Positions 37,901 through 49,059 of a stretch of DNA of 64,000 bases are shown here, in pieces. Every line of letters begins with the position of its first letter. Position 1 is the first letter of the stretch. Position numbers and translations under genes: made by a program. The notes under the pieces are model-generated. The model saw only the letters and a program-made list of their open reading frames with translations, did no database searches and had not been told where the DNA came from. The stretch comes from Apostichopus japonicus (Eukaryota; Echinodermata; Holothuroidea; Aspidochirotida; Stichopodidae), in contig NC_092579.1 in NCBI RefSeq assembly GCF_037975245.1, positions 18,806,678 through 18,870,677 on the forward strand, written 5' to 3'.

Positions 37901-40900
37901 AACAAGGAGAATTTCTCCAATAGTACTTTAATACTTAATGAGAGATGAATTACAAAATTCTGATGGTTCTATTTTCTTCCCTCAGGTTCTTACCTCGGTA
38001 CGGCAGTCTTTTTACCAATTGCTGGTATACTTTGCGATAGTGACTTTCTAGGAGGGTGGCCATCAGTGTTTTATATCACAGGTTATTAAATCATTTTGTT
38101 CATATTTTTTTCTGGTTTTTTTCTATTTTTTGGGACGGGGGGAGGCTTTAATATTTGCAAAAGTACAATAAATTGGTACATTATTGAAGTAAATATCAAC
38201 CATCAGTAACACAGAAGAATGACATAACTCTCTTAGAGTTTTTGTTGGTCCGATTAAAGTTGATCTTGGCTGCTTTCCAAGAAACCATAGTACCTTGCAA
38301 TACAATGTGAATGAAAGGTCACAGGTCAATTCACATTTATGCGGTGGCCTAGAAGTAGCATGAAAAATAATATCAGTAGAGAGGAATTCAGCGTAATAAA
38401 TGTGTGTGTGTGTATATGTATGTGTGTCTTTGTATGTACAGTATACATTTGTGATAATCCATTGATTTGTAAATTAATGTTACTTTTCTGATGGAAGAAT
38501 GTAACTGTCTGGTCTTTTGTCTAAAAGAACACTTTTACTAACAATAAGTCGCCTCAAGTCTCAATGTTCTCTGCACACTGACTTATATTAAACCAAACAT
38601 AACATTGGCCTTTTACCTTAATATTTTGACTACATGTGTGAATATTTGCACACCCAAGAAAGAAAAAAATCTTTGTACAAAAAATTGTTGACATTAAAAC
38701 AAATATTCTATTGTGTGATGAAAAAAAGTGATATCCATTAAAAACACAGATTTAACCTTATTTTTTGTTTTTCGTTGTGTTTATTTCATTATTTCTTTCA
38801 TTTGTAAATTGAATGGTTGCCATTGAATCCTTATCATTTTGTCCCATGTCTTTTGAACTATGTGATGTGTTTCTTATTTGGCAGGTGCCTGTGGTTTTAT
38901 TTGGTTTATACTCTGGTGTCTTCTCGTATCCAGTTCGCCCGCTGACCACTTCATGATCAGTCAAGAGGAAGTCCAGTTTATTAGTTCTTCCCTGGAAAAT
39001 AAAAAGGTTAATATCTGTTTGAAATTTATGACTTTGAAGTTAAACACTTCTGAAGTGGGACATTTGTAGCACATTTTGTTTGTACTGCATTCTCTCTATT
39101 ATACTGTAAGTACTAAGGCAAACATGATCAGAAACTTTGAAGGTATCAGTTAAAATATGTCAATATTTATATTTTTATAATAACTATCAGCATAAAACCA
39201 TAACATGAGGATCATTTCTTAGCATGGGCAGTCTGGTTATGATCTTGTAAACACATTTCCTGGTTTTATGCATTTACATTTTTAGTGTATTGTTTTATTC
39301 TTTTTATCATGAGAATAAACTCAAATTCACGTAATAATAATGTATGTGTATTGCAGTCTATTGATACTTACACACTTTTTTTTTTTGCTTTACAACCTGT
39401 GAAGGCCGAATTTCCGATTGTGGACAATAAATTCAATTCAATAAAGTTGTTTCCGTTTTATACAGGAAGCTGGCAAAATCCCCTGGGTCTCAATCTTTAC
39501 TTCCGTACCAGTCTGGGCTCTCATCATCACACATTTCTGCAACAACTGGGCTTTCTACACCCTCCTGACCGATCTTCCGACGTATTTTAAAGGAGTACTA
39601 CGCTTTGATATATCTAAGGTTTGTAATGCTTTACGCAAAGTAAAGTTTTGAAATTGTCGGAGAATTACAGATTACAATCTTGATGTGTTTTGTCATTAGG
39701 CTTCCTCTTAAAGAGTCTCAAGCTGTCTTTCTTATTTATTATATGTTTGACTGTATTAGTACTAAAACTCATATGTGTGGAGGGTAAACATACAAAATAT
39801 TGGTGAACACATGAAAATGAAACATTGGGGAAAAAACAGCAAAATTTGAAGGATATTAGTACTTAAGGTAAAGTGATGAGAATTTGACTTTTATCCATTT
39901 TGCACAGAATGTCATGGTTTTTGTTTCCCTTTCCACTCTTAAAAGACTTTTGGTACTTTTCCACCTGATACCCCCCACCCCCTCCCCCACCCTCAACTTA
40001 CCATCTTGGAACTTTTCCACCGTGGACTATGTACATCCTGCTCCACCTTATCCTCTCATTTCAGTTTGCCTTGAAAAAAAAGAAAAGAAAGATTCCAGGT
40101 TCTCGAACTTTCCCTTTTCTTTCTATATCAGAATGGTCTCATATCAAGCCTTCCTTACATCAGCCAATATATAGTCAGTAACCTATCTGGTTCCCTAGCG
40201 GACTTTTTGAGAAGCAGAAACATACTGTCCACCAATACAACTAGGAAGCTCTTTAACACACTTGGTAAGATGTTCATGGTTGTTGTTTATTTGTTGATGT
40301 TTTTTTCATCATGAATACTGTGTTCCTTTAATTTGATTTATAAATCGAGTTTACATGAAAAGTCATAACATCTTAAGAAAAATATTTTATGATTCAAAAA
40401 GTGCCAAGACTTTGAGAATTTCTGCTGCAGTTTGATCCAGAATTTAAATCATTTAAGTTCAGTTCCATAAATGGCTGATTTTAAGAAACGTATAAATATA
40501 GGATAAAATTAAAAAATCAGCAGCGCATACAGAACAATCAGATTTTTACCTCATTATTAATTAAGTATGAAAGTGGAGTTGACCTGACAAAAGCCTAGGT
40601 CATGCCAAAATGAAACTCGGGTGTACCACAGTGTGCGAGTGCCACTACGACTTTCCTAATTCATAAAATATGGAAGAAAATTATATCTAAAGTCATGTGA
40701 ATTTCCACCAATCACTCACAAGGAGTTAGGAATGTGAAAGGACACCTGTTAACCCTCTCAGCATCAATGCAAGACCACACTTCTTGGCTCGACTATTATA
40801 TATGCAAATTAGCCAGAGGACTGTTTGATATTCCACTTTTTGAATTTTTTTTCTCTTTTTTTTTAATTTCTTTTTTATAGGATTTTTTCTTCAAGGAGTA

Positions 40901-41979
40901 TTCATGATAGGGGCTGGATTGGCAGGGTGCAACGTGGTATTAGCCGTTACTTGCCTGGTTTGCGCCGTGGGTAGTTTTGGTATCACTATTGGCGGCTTTA
41001 ACGTCAATCACCTGGACATAGCACCTCGTTACGCAGGAGTGTTGATGGGTATCACAAATACCGCCGGTACCATTCCAGGATTCCTCGGTCCTGCGGTGGT
41101 GTCACTCTTCCTCAGTGCATCGGTAAGTCATCGTTACCGTGACGGCATTGCAGTTGTTTTAAGTCATCTGGTCAGCCTCGAGCTGTGGACATATTTAATT
41201 GCTGCAACGTATACAAAGTGACAGCTTATAATATGGAAGCAGAAATCTTTCCTTGCATGCTAAAGTAACTATAGTTCTGAAGGAATTAAGAATTTTGACA
41301 AATTAATGATACAATGAATGTATGTGCAATTGCTGGCCAAAACTAGTATGTTGTTTTAGCCTATTGTGCAAGTTTTCTGTGACTGGAAGTATGTGAGAAT
41401 ATCATCTATTTCGAAACTTCCATTGTTGTCCTTGCTTAATAACATGTTTCATGATCTGAAAAAAATCTAAAACAGTAATGGTTTTGATTTCCAAAATTAT
41501 ACTTGGTTAAACTTGGGTCATTAAAAGTTTACATTTGATAGTAAGCCACTTTATTTGCAAGAAAGGCAGAGTATCTGATTCCTATCGATGTGTAGAAAGT
41601 AATAACAGTTAACAAATGCAGGTCCCCAATACCTATATGCAAAGATGGTTAGGACTTAAACCTTGCCTACCACAATAGAGTTAGCATAAGATGAAGTGAT
41701 GTTTGGTTAGCAAACTGGTAAACATTCTCAAGTTATTTAATTTCTGTTATGACACAAAATGTAGCAGAACTAATACCATGCTATGTGCTCAACCTAAACA
41801 GGTGTCGATCTTGAAAAGTTTTACCGTTTCCTTTTTTTTCCCTTTCTCAGGACGATAAAGTGCAGTGGCTGAAAATTTTCATAATCTCAGCTGCTATAGA
41901 TGTCGTAGGGTTACTTACATTCCTTATCTTTGGAGCTGGCAAACAGCAAGAGTGGGCAAAGGATAAGGAAGCATATTGA
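34840..41979 (+). CDS. SLC17A5: Sialin-like lysosomal anion/sialic acid transporter, SLC17 family (complete, 10 coding exons)
   Basis: Joined exons: 34840-34939, 35993-36189, 36794-37027, 37310-37397, 37986-38081, 38885-39006, 39466-39618, 40132-40264, 40881-41122, 41851-41979. The sum is 1494 nt, that is 497 residues plus TGA; human sialin has 495. The family exports sialic acid and acidic sugars from lysosomes with protons and can load aspartate/glutamate into vesicles. Visible: N-terminal acidic dileucine-type sorting signal DNEPLI (17-22); [10 protein letters not shown] in helix 1; a lumenal loop with NSS, NYS and NQT glycosylation sequons; [12 protein letters not shown] (118-129); [14 protein letters not shown] with H185, which aligns with human His-183; WAPPLERSK; a C-terminal [16 protein letters not shown]44 aligns with human Arg-39, the Salla disease position. 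ATG context ACAAAATGG is good. Invertebrates often have several SLC17 paralogues, so orthology to SLC17A5 rather than a sister gene is likely but not proven. Confidence 0.92.
35054..35086. repeat. Perfect 14-bp inverted repeat, 5-bp loop
   Basis: TAATATAACTTACC, AGTAC, GGTAAGTTATATTA. Could form a hairpin on either strand. In sialin-like intron 1, about 120 bp after exon 1. No flanking element found. Confidence 0.85.
35520..35775 (+). mobile_element. Probable LINE 3' UTR/tail insertion
   Basis: A T/G-rich stretch ends with ACCCTTTGTGGGGTTGAATA, then AAGTTTATCC and short ATCTTATC-type repeats at the 3' end. The GTTGAATAAAGTTTATC end followed by short tandem repeats is the usual look of CR1/L2-like LINE tails. 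It lies in sialin-like intron 1, same strand. Classification is by pattern only. Confidence 0.5.
35993..36189 (+). CDS. SLC17A5: Sialin-like exon 2: helix 1 and glycosylated loop
   Basis: Encodes residues 34-99: helix 1 from [14 protein letters not shown] to [13 protein letters not shown], then the first lumenal loop with three N-glycosylation sequons. The donor ACAAG|GTTGGT is weaker than the others but gives the phase 0 that exon 3 needs. Confidence 0.9.
36794..37027 (+). CDS. SLC17A5: Sialin-like exon 3: helices 2-4
   Basis: Encodes residues 100-177, starting [19 protein letters not shown] and ending [10 protein letters not shown], the segment with the family signature [11 protein letters not shown]. 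The acceptor TTTCTTTGAAG is unusual, with GA before AG, but the match to the family starts exactly there. Confidence 0.93.
37310..37397 (+). CDS. SLC17A5: Sialin-like exon 4
   Basis: Reads [20 protein letters not shown] then [10 protein letters not shown]. Holds H185 and the WAPPLERSK cytosolic loop, both strongly conserved in SLC17. Leaves in phase 1. Confidence 0.93.
37986..38081 (+). CDS. SLC17A5: Sialin-like exon 5
   Basis: Encodes a membrane segment reading [16 protein letters not shown] followed by [11 protein letters not shown]. Phase 1 on both sides. Acceptor TTTTCTTCCCTCAG, donor ACAG|GTTATT. Confidence 0.9.
38885..39006 (+). CDS. SLC17A5: Sialin-like exon 6: membrane helix and central cytosolic loop
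   Basis: Encodes [20 protein letters not shown], a membrane helix, then a loop with [17 protein letters not shown]. This is the large intracellular loop between the two six-helix halves. Enters in phase 1, leaves in phase 0. Confidence 0.91.
39401..39450 (+). mobile_element. Retroposon 3' tail next to the exon 7 acceptor of the sialin-like gene
   Basis: GAAGGCCGAATTTCCGATTG, TGGACAATAAATTCAATTCA, then ATAAAG. The same sequence, with one-base differences, occurs at 27857-27900. Two copies with an AATAAATTCAAATTC-type end in unrelated introns mark a dispersed 3' end rather than unique sequence. It stops about 15 bp before the splice acceptor at 39465. Confidence 0.6.
39466..39618 (+). CDS. SLC17A5: Sialin-like exon 7: start of second half
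   Basis: Reads [20 protein letters not shown], then [20 protein letters not shown], typical SLC17 helix 7. Phase 0 on both sides. A retroposon tail ends about 15 bp before its acceptor. Confidence 0.93.
40132..40264 (+). CDS. SLC17A5: Sialin-like exon 8
   Basis: Reads [20 protein letters not shown] and continues to a cytosolic loop ending RKLFNTLG. Matches the FLSSLPYL segment of the family. Acceptor TTTCTATATCAG, leaves in phase 1. Confidence 0.91.
40881..41122 (+). CDS. SLC17A5: Sialin-like exon 9: helices 9-11
   Basis: Encodes residues 375-455 with the family motif [20 protein letters not shown] followed by [13 protein letters not shown]. The acceptor has a long T-rich tract from about 40846. 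Donor GCATCG|GTAAGT, phase 0. Confidence 0.94.
41851..41979 (+). CDS. SLC17A5: Sialin-like exon 10: last helix, C-terminus and stop
   Basis: Reads [20 protein letters not shown], a final hydrophobic helix ending [12 protein letters not shown], then a charged tail and TGA at 41977-41979. The VQWLKIF start aligns with the segment before the last helix of sialin. Confidence 0.93.
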   Translation, partial: DDKVQWLKIFIISAAIDVVGLLTFLIFGAGKQQEWAKDKEAY

Positions 41980-44060
41980 AGAAACATGCTGAAGGCCTGT
42001 CTAATTGGACCTGTAATACATTCAAGGAGAGGCAAGACTACTTCATCAGGTGTCTCATCAGTGATAGAGATGTTTTCTATAACTCCTCTATTTTGCTAAT
42101 TTCACTGTTTCTCTTCTTGGTTTTCTCTCTTATCCCTTTTTCTCTTAAAAAATCAGAATTTGGAACCTGCCTGTTTGACAATTTGTGATGTCATAGTATC
42201 ACTATCACCGTTCACCTTTTGTTGACCTTTTCATATTTTAATTGTGAATGTAAATAATTTTTGCTAATGGTAAACATTACCAATCAAAGGTTCCTTTGTT
42301 ATACTTTATTACTTGAATTTTGGCATAGGCAGCACCCATAGCTATCAAGGAAAATCAAAGTTAGTAAATGAAGAGAGACATGGGTGCAACCACATATAGG
42401 CACGTCAAATTGCTAGCGTGCGGTTCCAAAAATATATAACATGTTAGTGCAGTATAACCTGAACAGTCAAAAATCCTTCAACATTTTTTCAAAACGTTAC
42501 ATCTAAACATCTCCCATTTTAACAACATTTGTCGAAGGGGAGGGGCCATAACATAACATCTTAGTACCACCACCACCCCACCCCCCCTCTGTGCACCCCC
42601 ATACAAAGATGGTGGTTGTCAAATTGAAGAGAGATATTAAAATGCCAAATGACTTATTGAATGTCTGTAACAACACAAAAGGCCTCAAGCAAACAAATTA
42701 TCAATCATGTGATTCTACCATAGCAGCCATCCTATCCTAATTTTGAGGAAACCTTTAACATTTTCTATTCTGGCTCCTTGCAAGTGATTAAAGACTATTG
42801 CATGAAATTTGAGGGAAGCCAAACCTAAGGTGAGAATGTGTGTGAGTGAGAGAAGGTGAACAGTACTAAATATTAATAGCAAACTCTTCCAAAAGAAAAG
42901 ACACATGTCTATCACTGAAATGTGTATATGTTATATTGTATATAGAGACAAATGAGTTATGCCATTGGTATCATGAAAGTACTATGAGTTTTGGATTTGG
43001 GTTATTTAACTTGTTGTGTTATGTCTAGTAGTTTTATGAGTACATTGATATGTTGTATGGGTGAGTGTAAATGTGTATGCAGTGTATCTGTTTGGGATTT
43101 AAGTTTTAATAAAGCAAAAATTAACAGAGCATGGTGTCACAGGGAAATTTTCCAAATGCCAGCATGCTCCAAAAATGTATTGAATTACTTTGTCTCAAGT
43201 TTTAGCTATCAGCTACTAATGGTCATGAAATTAATCCTGTTCTTTTTTATTCAAAGTATCGATTATTGACTAAGATCAGTAAAAAATTCTGCTGCAGTTT
43301 AATCCAGAACTGATCCTCACCTTTAATATCTTTCAAAGTTTGTTATTGGCTATGATCAGATCATTCAGATATAATATAACAATGCCTTAATATTGGTCTG
43401 GAAAATATACCAACTTGGATAACACCTTTCAATTTTTTTTCAATTATGAGAATGAAAATAATTTGTACCAATTAGCTTTGAAAAACAATAATTTTTATAG
43501 TGAGCGACCAAGTGTTACAAAATTGCTTAAACAATTCTAACATAATTCTCTAATTCAACTGTATTGTTTATTGCCCGAAATTTGTCTTTTTTAATAAACA
43601 CTGAAGCAACATGCCCAAAAAAATGTAAAAAATAAGCAGAAGTTACAAGTTATTTTTCATTGTTTGTCAAATAAGACATATGTAGTTTATATTGGAAGAG
43701 GATTTTAAGTGTTGATATGGCATCAAAGATTTTATCTACATTCAATGCAAACCAGCTGTTTTATGGTCATGCCAACCATACGATAGCTTTAAGTGCACCA
43801 TGCCTGTGAAATTGCCTTCATTACTACAGCTGTAATATGACATGAACAATGTTGTTAGTTACATGAACTGCATAGTAGGCCTATAGATATAAATTATTGT
43901 ATCATAATATGAAAAAAATATCAACAATTGTATAATGATGTAGCATGATACCAATAGCATGTGATACACCTATGCAACAATATAGTTATTAAATGGTCTA
44001 TATTATTAATATTACTGCAACATTTACATTAACAATTACATTGTTAGCCATGTGCATTAC

Positions 44061-44098
44061 ATCATTATTATTATGATTATTATTATTATTATTATTAT
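44061..44098. repeat. (ATT)n microsatellite
   Basis: An interrupted ATT/TTA trinucleotide run in the region between the two convergent genes. A shorter one lies near 45722-45740. Confidence 0.9.
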
Positions 44099-45470
44099 GT
44101 AATCCATGTTTTGTCTTCATAATGGTACAACTGTATTGCATAATACAATATGAATCAAGAAATTCATAAATCTAGCATGTATTACACATAGCTCAGAATG
44201 GTTGAAAGATGCCAAGAGTAAAGACTACCAATTAATCACATTTTCATATAATAATGAACCTTTGAAAGCTGCAAATAGTTTGCACTAAAACAATTCTAAA
44301 ATTAGAGCTTGCATCAAAGTTTCATGGCAACTAAGTAAAAGTGAATTCATTATTTAGTGGGGGTGGCCGGACCATCTGGTAATGTATATATATATATATG
44401 ATATTTTGGAAATTTCAAGTGCTTGAGAGAATGTAAGATTATTATAATAAGTAAGGAACAGTGTCTCACCTCATGAATATTGCTTTTTTGTGTGCTTTAA
44501 AATTTCCAAAATAATTATTTTTTTGGCTAATATCCTGCATACCAAAATAATTGTAATGTTTTAGTCAAAAAATGTTGGTGTAATTTTGTGATAAAATAGA
44601 TTTTATATGTCATTGAGTAATAGAAGATTTATGTAAATACATAACTTTTGTAAAAATATTTGTCACAAAATGATATACAATTCAGTTTATAGTTTCAGTG
44701 CTTTAATACCCTGTGTACCTTGTGATTGGTAGCGAATATGTTAATTCTGTCATGTGAGTTGATTAGTTTTTGCAAAACCAAAAAAATTTTAAGGTTACAA
44801 CAGCATCTTGTTATTTTATGGTATTGGTCAAATTTTAACATCGATTGGCATTAAAAATGTGCAATTAGTTTTAAATAAAGAATCCTATTTTTTTTTTTTT
44901 CATACAGAGTGAACAAGGGTGTAAATGTTCATTCCATCTGAAATTTTCAATTTTATACAAGAAAACTATGGTGCCTATAACTGTTAATATTTATTATTTT
45001 AATGAACGAAGTTTCACGTCATGTTTGAGGGTTTCTTAATAAAAAAAATTAAAAAGGAGTAATATTGAAAGCAATCATGAAGATGTTGGGCCAACATTTC
45101 AGAGGTTTTGATAAATTGTTTGCTGTTTATGCATTAAGATGTGAAACTATATAATGATGATGTCATTTAATATCAATGTCAACATTTTCCTCAAAAAAAA
45201 TTGGATAAGTGATAAAAGTGTTTTTTTTTTTTTTTAACCTGTTTTAGTTTTTTTTTTATCTTTTTAACGTCAAAGGTCAGCAAAACAATTCACAAGAGAA
45301 AATGCAAACATTTCTGATATTTAGTGGTTTCACAATTAAGGCATAATTCACATTCCTCTACTTTCAAACTATGATTTCTGTTGTTTTTGTATTTTTGTTA
45401 AGTTGAGCAAATAATTCTGTAAGTTATATACATTCTGTTTTGCATTCTTTTCAAGAATGATATATTTGTA

Positions 45471-45503
45471 CTTGTTTGATTTGTTTTGAACAAATCAAAC
45501 AAG
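45471..45503. repeat. Perfect 15-bp inverted repeat, 3-bp loop
   Basis: CTTGTTTGATTTGTT, TTG, AACAAATCAAACAAG. A stable hairpin in the intergenic region downstream of the sialin-like gene. No following T-run or other context suggests a function. Confidence 0.85.
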
Positions 45504-48500
45504 TTCAGAAATATATATGGATAATGCGTTATTATTTACCACAATCTGAGACATTTAAATTCATAACAGCATGCATGTTTATTTTCTGCATGATTCTGTT
45601 GCTGCAATACAGGAACATAAAAAAGAAAAGATAAATAACCCCCAAATCAAAATTATCATTTGTTACATTTTGGCTTCGTTTATGACACTATAAGGTGAAT
45701 GATATTAAAGAATGTTTATTGATTATTATTATTATTATTTAGTAGTTGCCAGTTTAAAAATGATCTTTCCATCATTAGTCAATACTCAATAGTAATATCT
45801 CACTGCATAAAGGGATGGGCTTTCACCTGGGCAATCAAACGAGCCACTAAACCCTACTTCGTTCAAAAAAGCCCAACTGACGTGACTTTCAACGTTAAGC
45901 ACATTATCCCTTTCAGTGGTTTGATACCCTTGTGTCCTAAGGTATTCGATGTACTTCCAGACACAGCAAGCTCATTGCCCAGAATATCAAATAAGGTGCT
46001 AATCACCTTCCCCACACCCTGGATAGAAAGAACCCATGTAGTGTCATATTCGCCACTCCCCGGCTGAATTATTGGTTCTGAGGTAGCATACTCCATATAA
46101 TTAGCCCCATGGACTTACACACTAACTTGTCAAAGTAATGTGGTCTCGAAGTCCTTGTAGAAGTTCTCACAAGCTAAACCATATCCATCACTGGATAGCT
46201 GACAGACAAATTGACCATTCATGGGGCAACATCAATTTTCCATATCAGATTATTCGCTATGAGAGCCTAAATTTTTCGTCACTTGTATACAAACTTCTTC
46301 ATTCAGTAGTAAACCATTTTCGTACACTGCCTGCTGGGAGGCCTAAAGTGGTCTGAAAATTGCCTCAAATGACCCAAGTTTTGCAACACAAGTACTTCCA
46401 TCTGTGTACTCTGACATCTACCCAACAAATATCCAGATAATAACATATCATAACATATCATGAAAGATGTTGCCCTGAAGCTTTTAGGCACTACTTTTCC
46501 TGAGATAGGAGAACACTCATGCGGATTGATATATACTCTGTATGGAGTATGCCACCTTGGACATGTACCCCACCCCTCACACCACACTCAAACAACCATA
46601 CATACACAAACCCACAAATATGTATGCAGAGTAATTCCAGTAAATACAGATGATTATGTGTGTATTACCATCTTTCAGCCGAAATTTCCCGCCCCACTTG
46701 CAACCAGTATTATTCATTTACCAGTAAAAGAACTAACTGAAAATTTGATTAGACAATCCATCAAGTTGAGGACAAATAGTTGTTTACAAGCAAAAGTCGA
46801 CAGTAAAGACAGTAAATCGTTTCAATTCTGTTCAATTTCAGTAACAAAAGTAAATTTACAAATTTGCAACTTTTGACAACTTATGCATGTATACTAACCT
46901 TTTTTGGGCCAAGGCAACTGTCCTCTAAAAGTGTCTACTTTGCATCCCTTGTTCTCATTTTCATAAATAATTAATGGCTGCATGAACCCCCTACCCCCCC
47001 CCCCCGCCTCAGCTTTTCAAGATACTCATTAAAGAATCAAAACTACAGTATGAAATGTTTCCCTGATAGGAAATGAGGGTGGTATTGAAGAACTTAGCTC
47101 GCATCTTAAAGAAAGAGGACTGATAAGAAAATAGTTTACTGTTTTTCTTTTTTACATTCCTATTATACAAATAAAAATACAAATATTCCTATATTTGAAA
47201 GAAAAAAATTGTGCAAACACCATCATATACAATAATTAATTTTGTTACAATGATTTCCTCATTGATTTAGTATGAGATCAAGTTTAATGATCATTACCTA
47301 GTGATTCTTCAGGTACCGTACAAAAATAAGAGTAGGGTTCATCCGCTCGAGGTTAACAATGGTTGGAAAAAAGAGCTAAAATAACCTTATGTAATTCTTG
47401 TTTTAGCATAGTATCAGATACTATCATAGATTTGTTTGCCTTTGTGTGATAGTGCATAATTTGAAGTACTGATGGTGTGAAATTAAGGAGGACTGAAGGT
47501 AATATAAACCATTTTAGAAATTCTTTGGTAAAATGTGGATATTACTCAGAGTTGTCAGTCAGTATGCAAAACTTTTTCCTCTTCTGTCTCCAAATCTAAA
47601 CAGTCATGATAGAGAAATTTGCATGTGCCATGACAGTTGAAAGTGACGAGTTTAGTGTGTAAGTCCATGGAACGATTAATTGTGGTACAACACCTTCAGT
47701 ACTGTTCAGAATTGATCAGGTTTTTACAAAGATAGGATGAGTCCCTCAACCTTGGATGAGGCACCTGCTTGTCAGTTAAACTCAAATATTGTCATTAATT
47801 TCAATAAATGTGCCTGAAATTTGGAGTAAGGAAATAATGACACTAGTGTTGTTCAATATGTGGCTAATGACAGTTGAATTCCAACCTACTTTTATCTCCT
47901 TCAATTTTTCTGGCATTTATACGTTAAATTATTCGTAGCCCGGTAGATTAATAGGGCATCTGCATATATCACAGGGACAACATTTTCGGATCCCAGTTGA
48001 GAGTGGAAGCTTTTCACCGTTCTGGATTCCAAAATCTTTGTCGTTTTCAAAATACTTTTGCAACATTTTCATATCTATATATACTTTATAAATACAGATA
48101 TGTAATTGTGGAATGTTGCTTTACTCAAACTTATTGATGACATCATTAGTTAAGTCATATAGTTCACCATCGGCACAACATTCATGACTAACTAGCAGTG
48201 AAGACCATTCACCAGTGACTGGAGAAAGGGACTGAGTAACCACCAAAAGAAGTGAAGCTTCATTGCACAACTCATGAACAATGTACTACTGATCTGAGCA
48301 TATGGACCTATACACTAAAACATTAACTGGTGCTATGAATGGTATAGCTACAGTCAAACCTGTTATTTTTTACTAAATCTGGATTTGGAGTATCCAGAAC
48401 TCTTTTAAGTTTGATCATGAATTATCCAGCTGTGAAATCCAACCACTTCTCTATTAATACTTCCATCCATCCGTACTGGGTAAGTGTCTAAATTTTCTTT

Positions 48501-48944
48501 CCTACAGGGCCTAAATTTCTGTCCAATCCATCTACCTTCAAATAGTCAATAACAAGCACTTAGCAAATACAAGAAAGGAATTCCTATCTTAAAGTAGACT
48601 CTTCTTAAAGTATCTTGAGTTGATTAACTAATATTTCCTGTTTCTCTCTATTTTGTCCCTTTCTGTCTTTTATATCTTTTTTCTTCATTATAAGGCACAA
48701 AATTACCTCTCACGATTCACCAGATCAAGCAATCAAGAAAACCCTGATATGAAGGACAACCTTCTGTAAATATAAAATAATATGTATGATGGAAGCCTAA
48801 ATTTCCAAGCTAGCCAACTAGGTCAAATACAACAGAATATCTTGTCTCATAATTACAACATGACCTGTCCCAATTAATCTTGTATCTATGATATTTGCCA
48901 TCTTTTCGAGACCCCTTTGCAGGGCAGACGAGTTCAGATGCAAC

Positions 48945-49059
48945 TCAGTCCACCAGTCTTGCAATCGCTCTCATCAGCAACACAGATGAGGAGTTTGCGT
49001 CCTTGTGGAGAGTTCCCGATAAGATTTCTGGAGGTGGACTTAATATGACACCGGCAATA
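48945..49059 (-). CDS. AP5Z1: AP5Z1 last exon and stop
   Basis: Reads DIAGVILSPPPEILSGTLHK then DANSSSVLLMRAIARLVD and TGA at 48947-48945. The HKDAN...LVD ending aligns with the C-terminus of human AP5Z1. No convincing polyadenylation signal was picked out downstream on the minus strand. Confidence 0.94.

Larger units (their letters stand above)
41980..48944. other. 3' UTR and convergent intergenic region
   Basis: After the sialin-like stop, AATAAA signals on the plus strand occur near 43110 and 44874. The second is followed by a T-rich stretch and is a plausible 3' end for a long UTR, but neither can be chosen from sequence alone. The stretch 45820-46900 is richer in G and C and carries open frames of 77-138 codons on both strands, without family similarity; it may be a decayed mobile element. 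The rest is AT-rich with simple repeats. I see no further gene. Confidence 0.55.

Noticed and set aside
46460-46876. A 138-codon plus-strand frame as a gene
   Set aside because: His/Thr-rich stretches come from CACA-type repeats, and I see no homology or clear exon structure. Noted only as an unassigned block.
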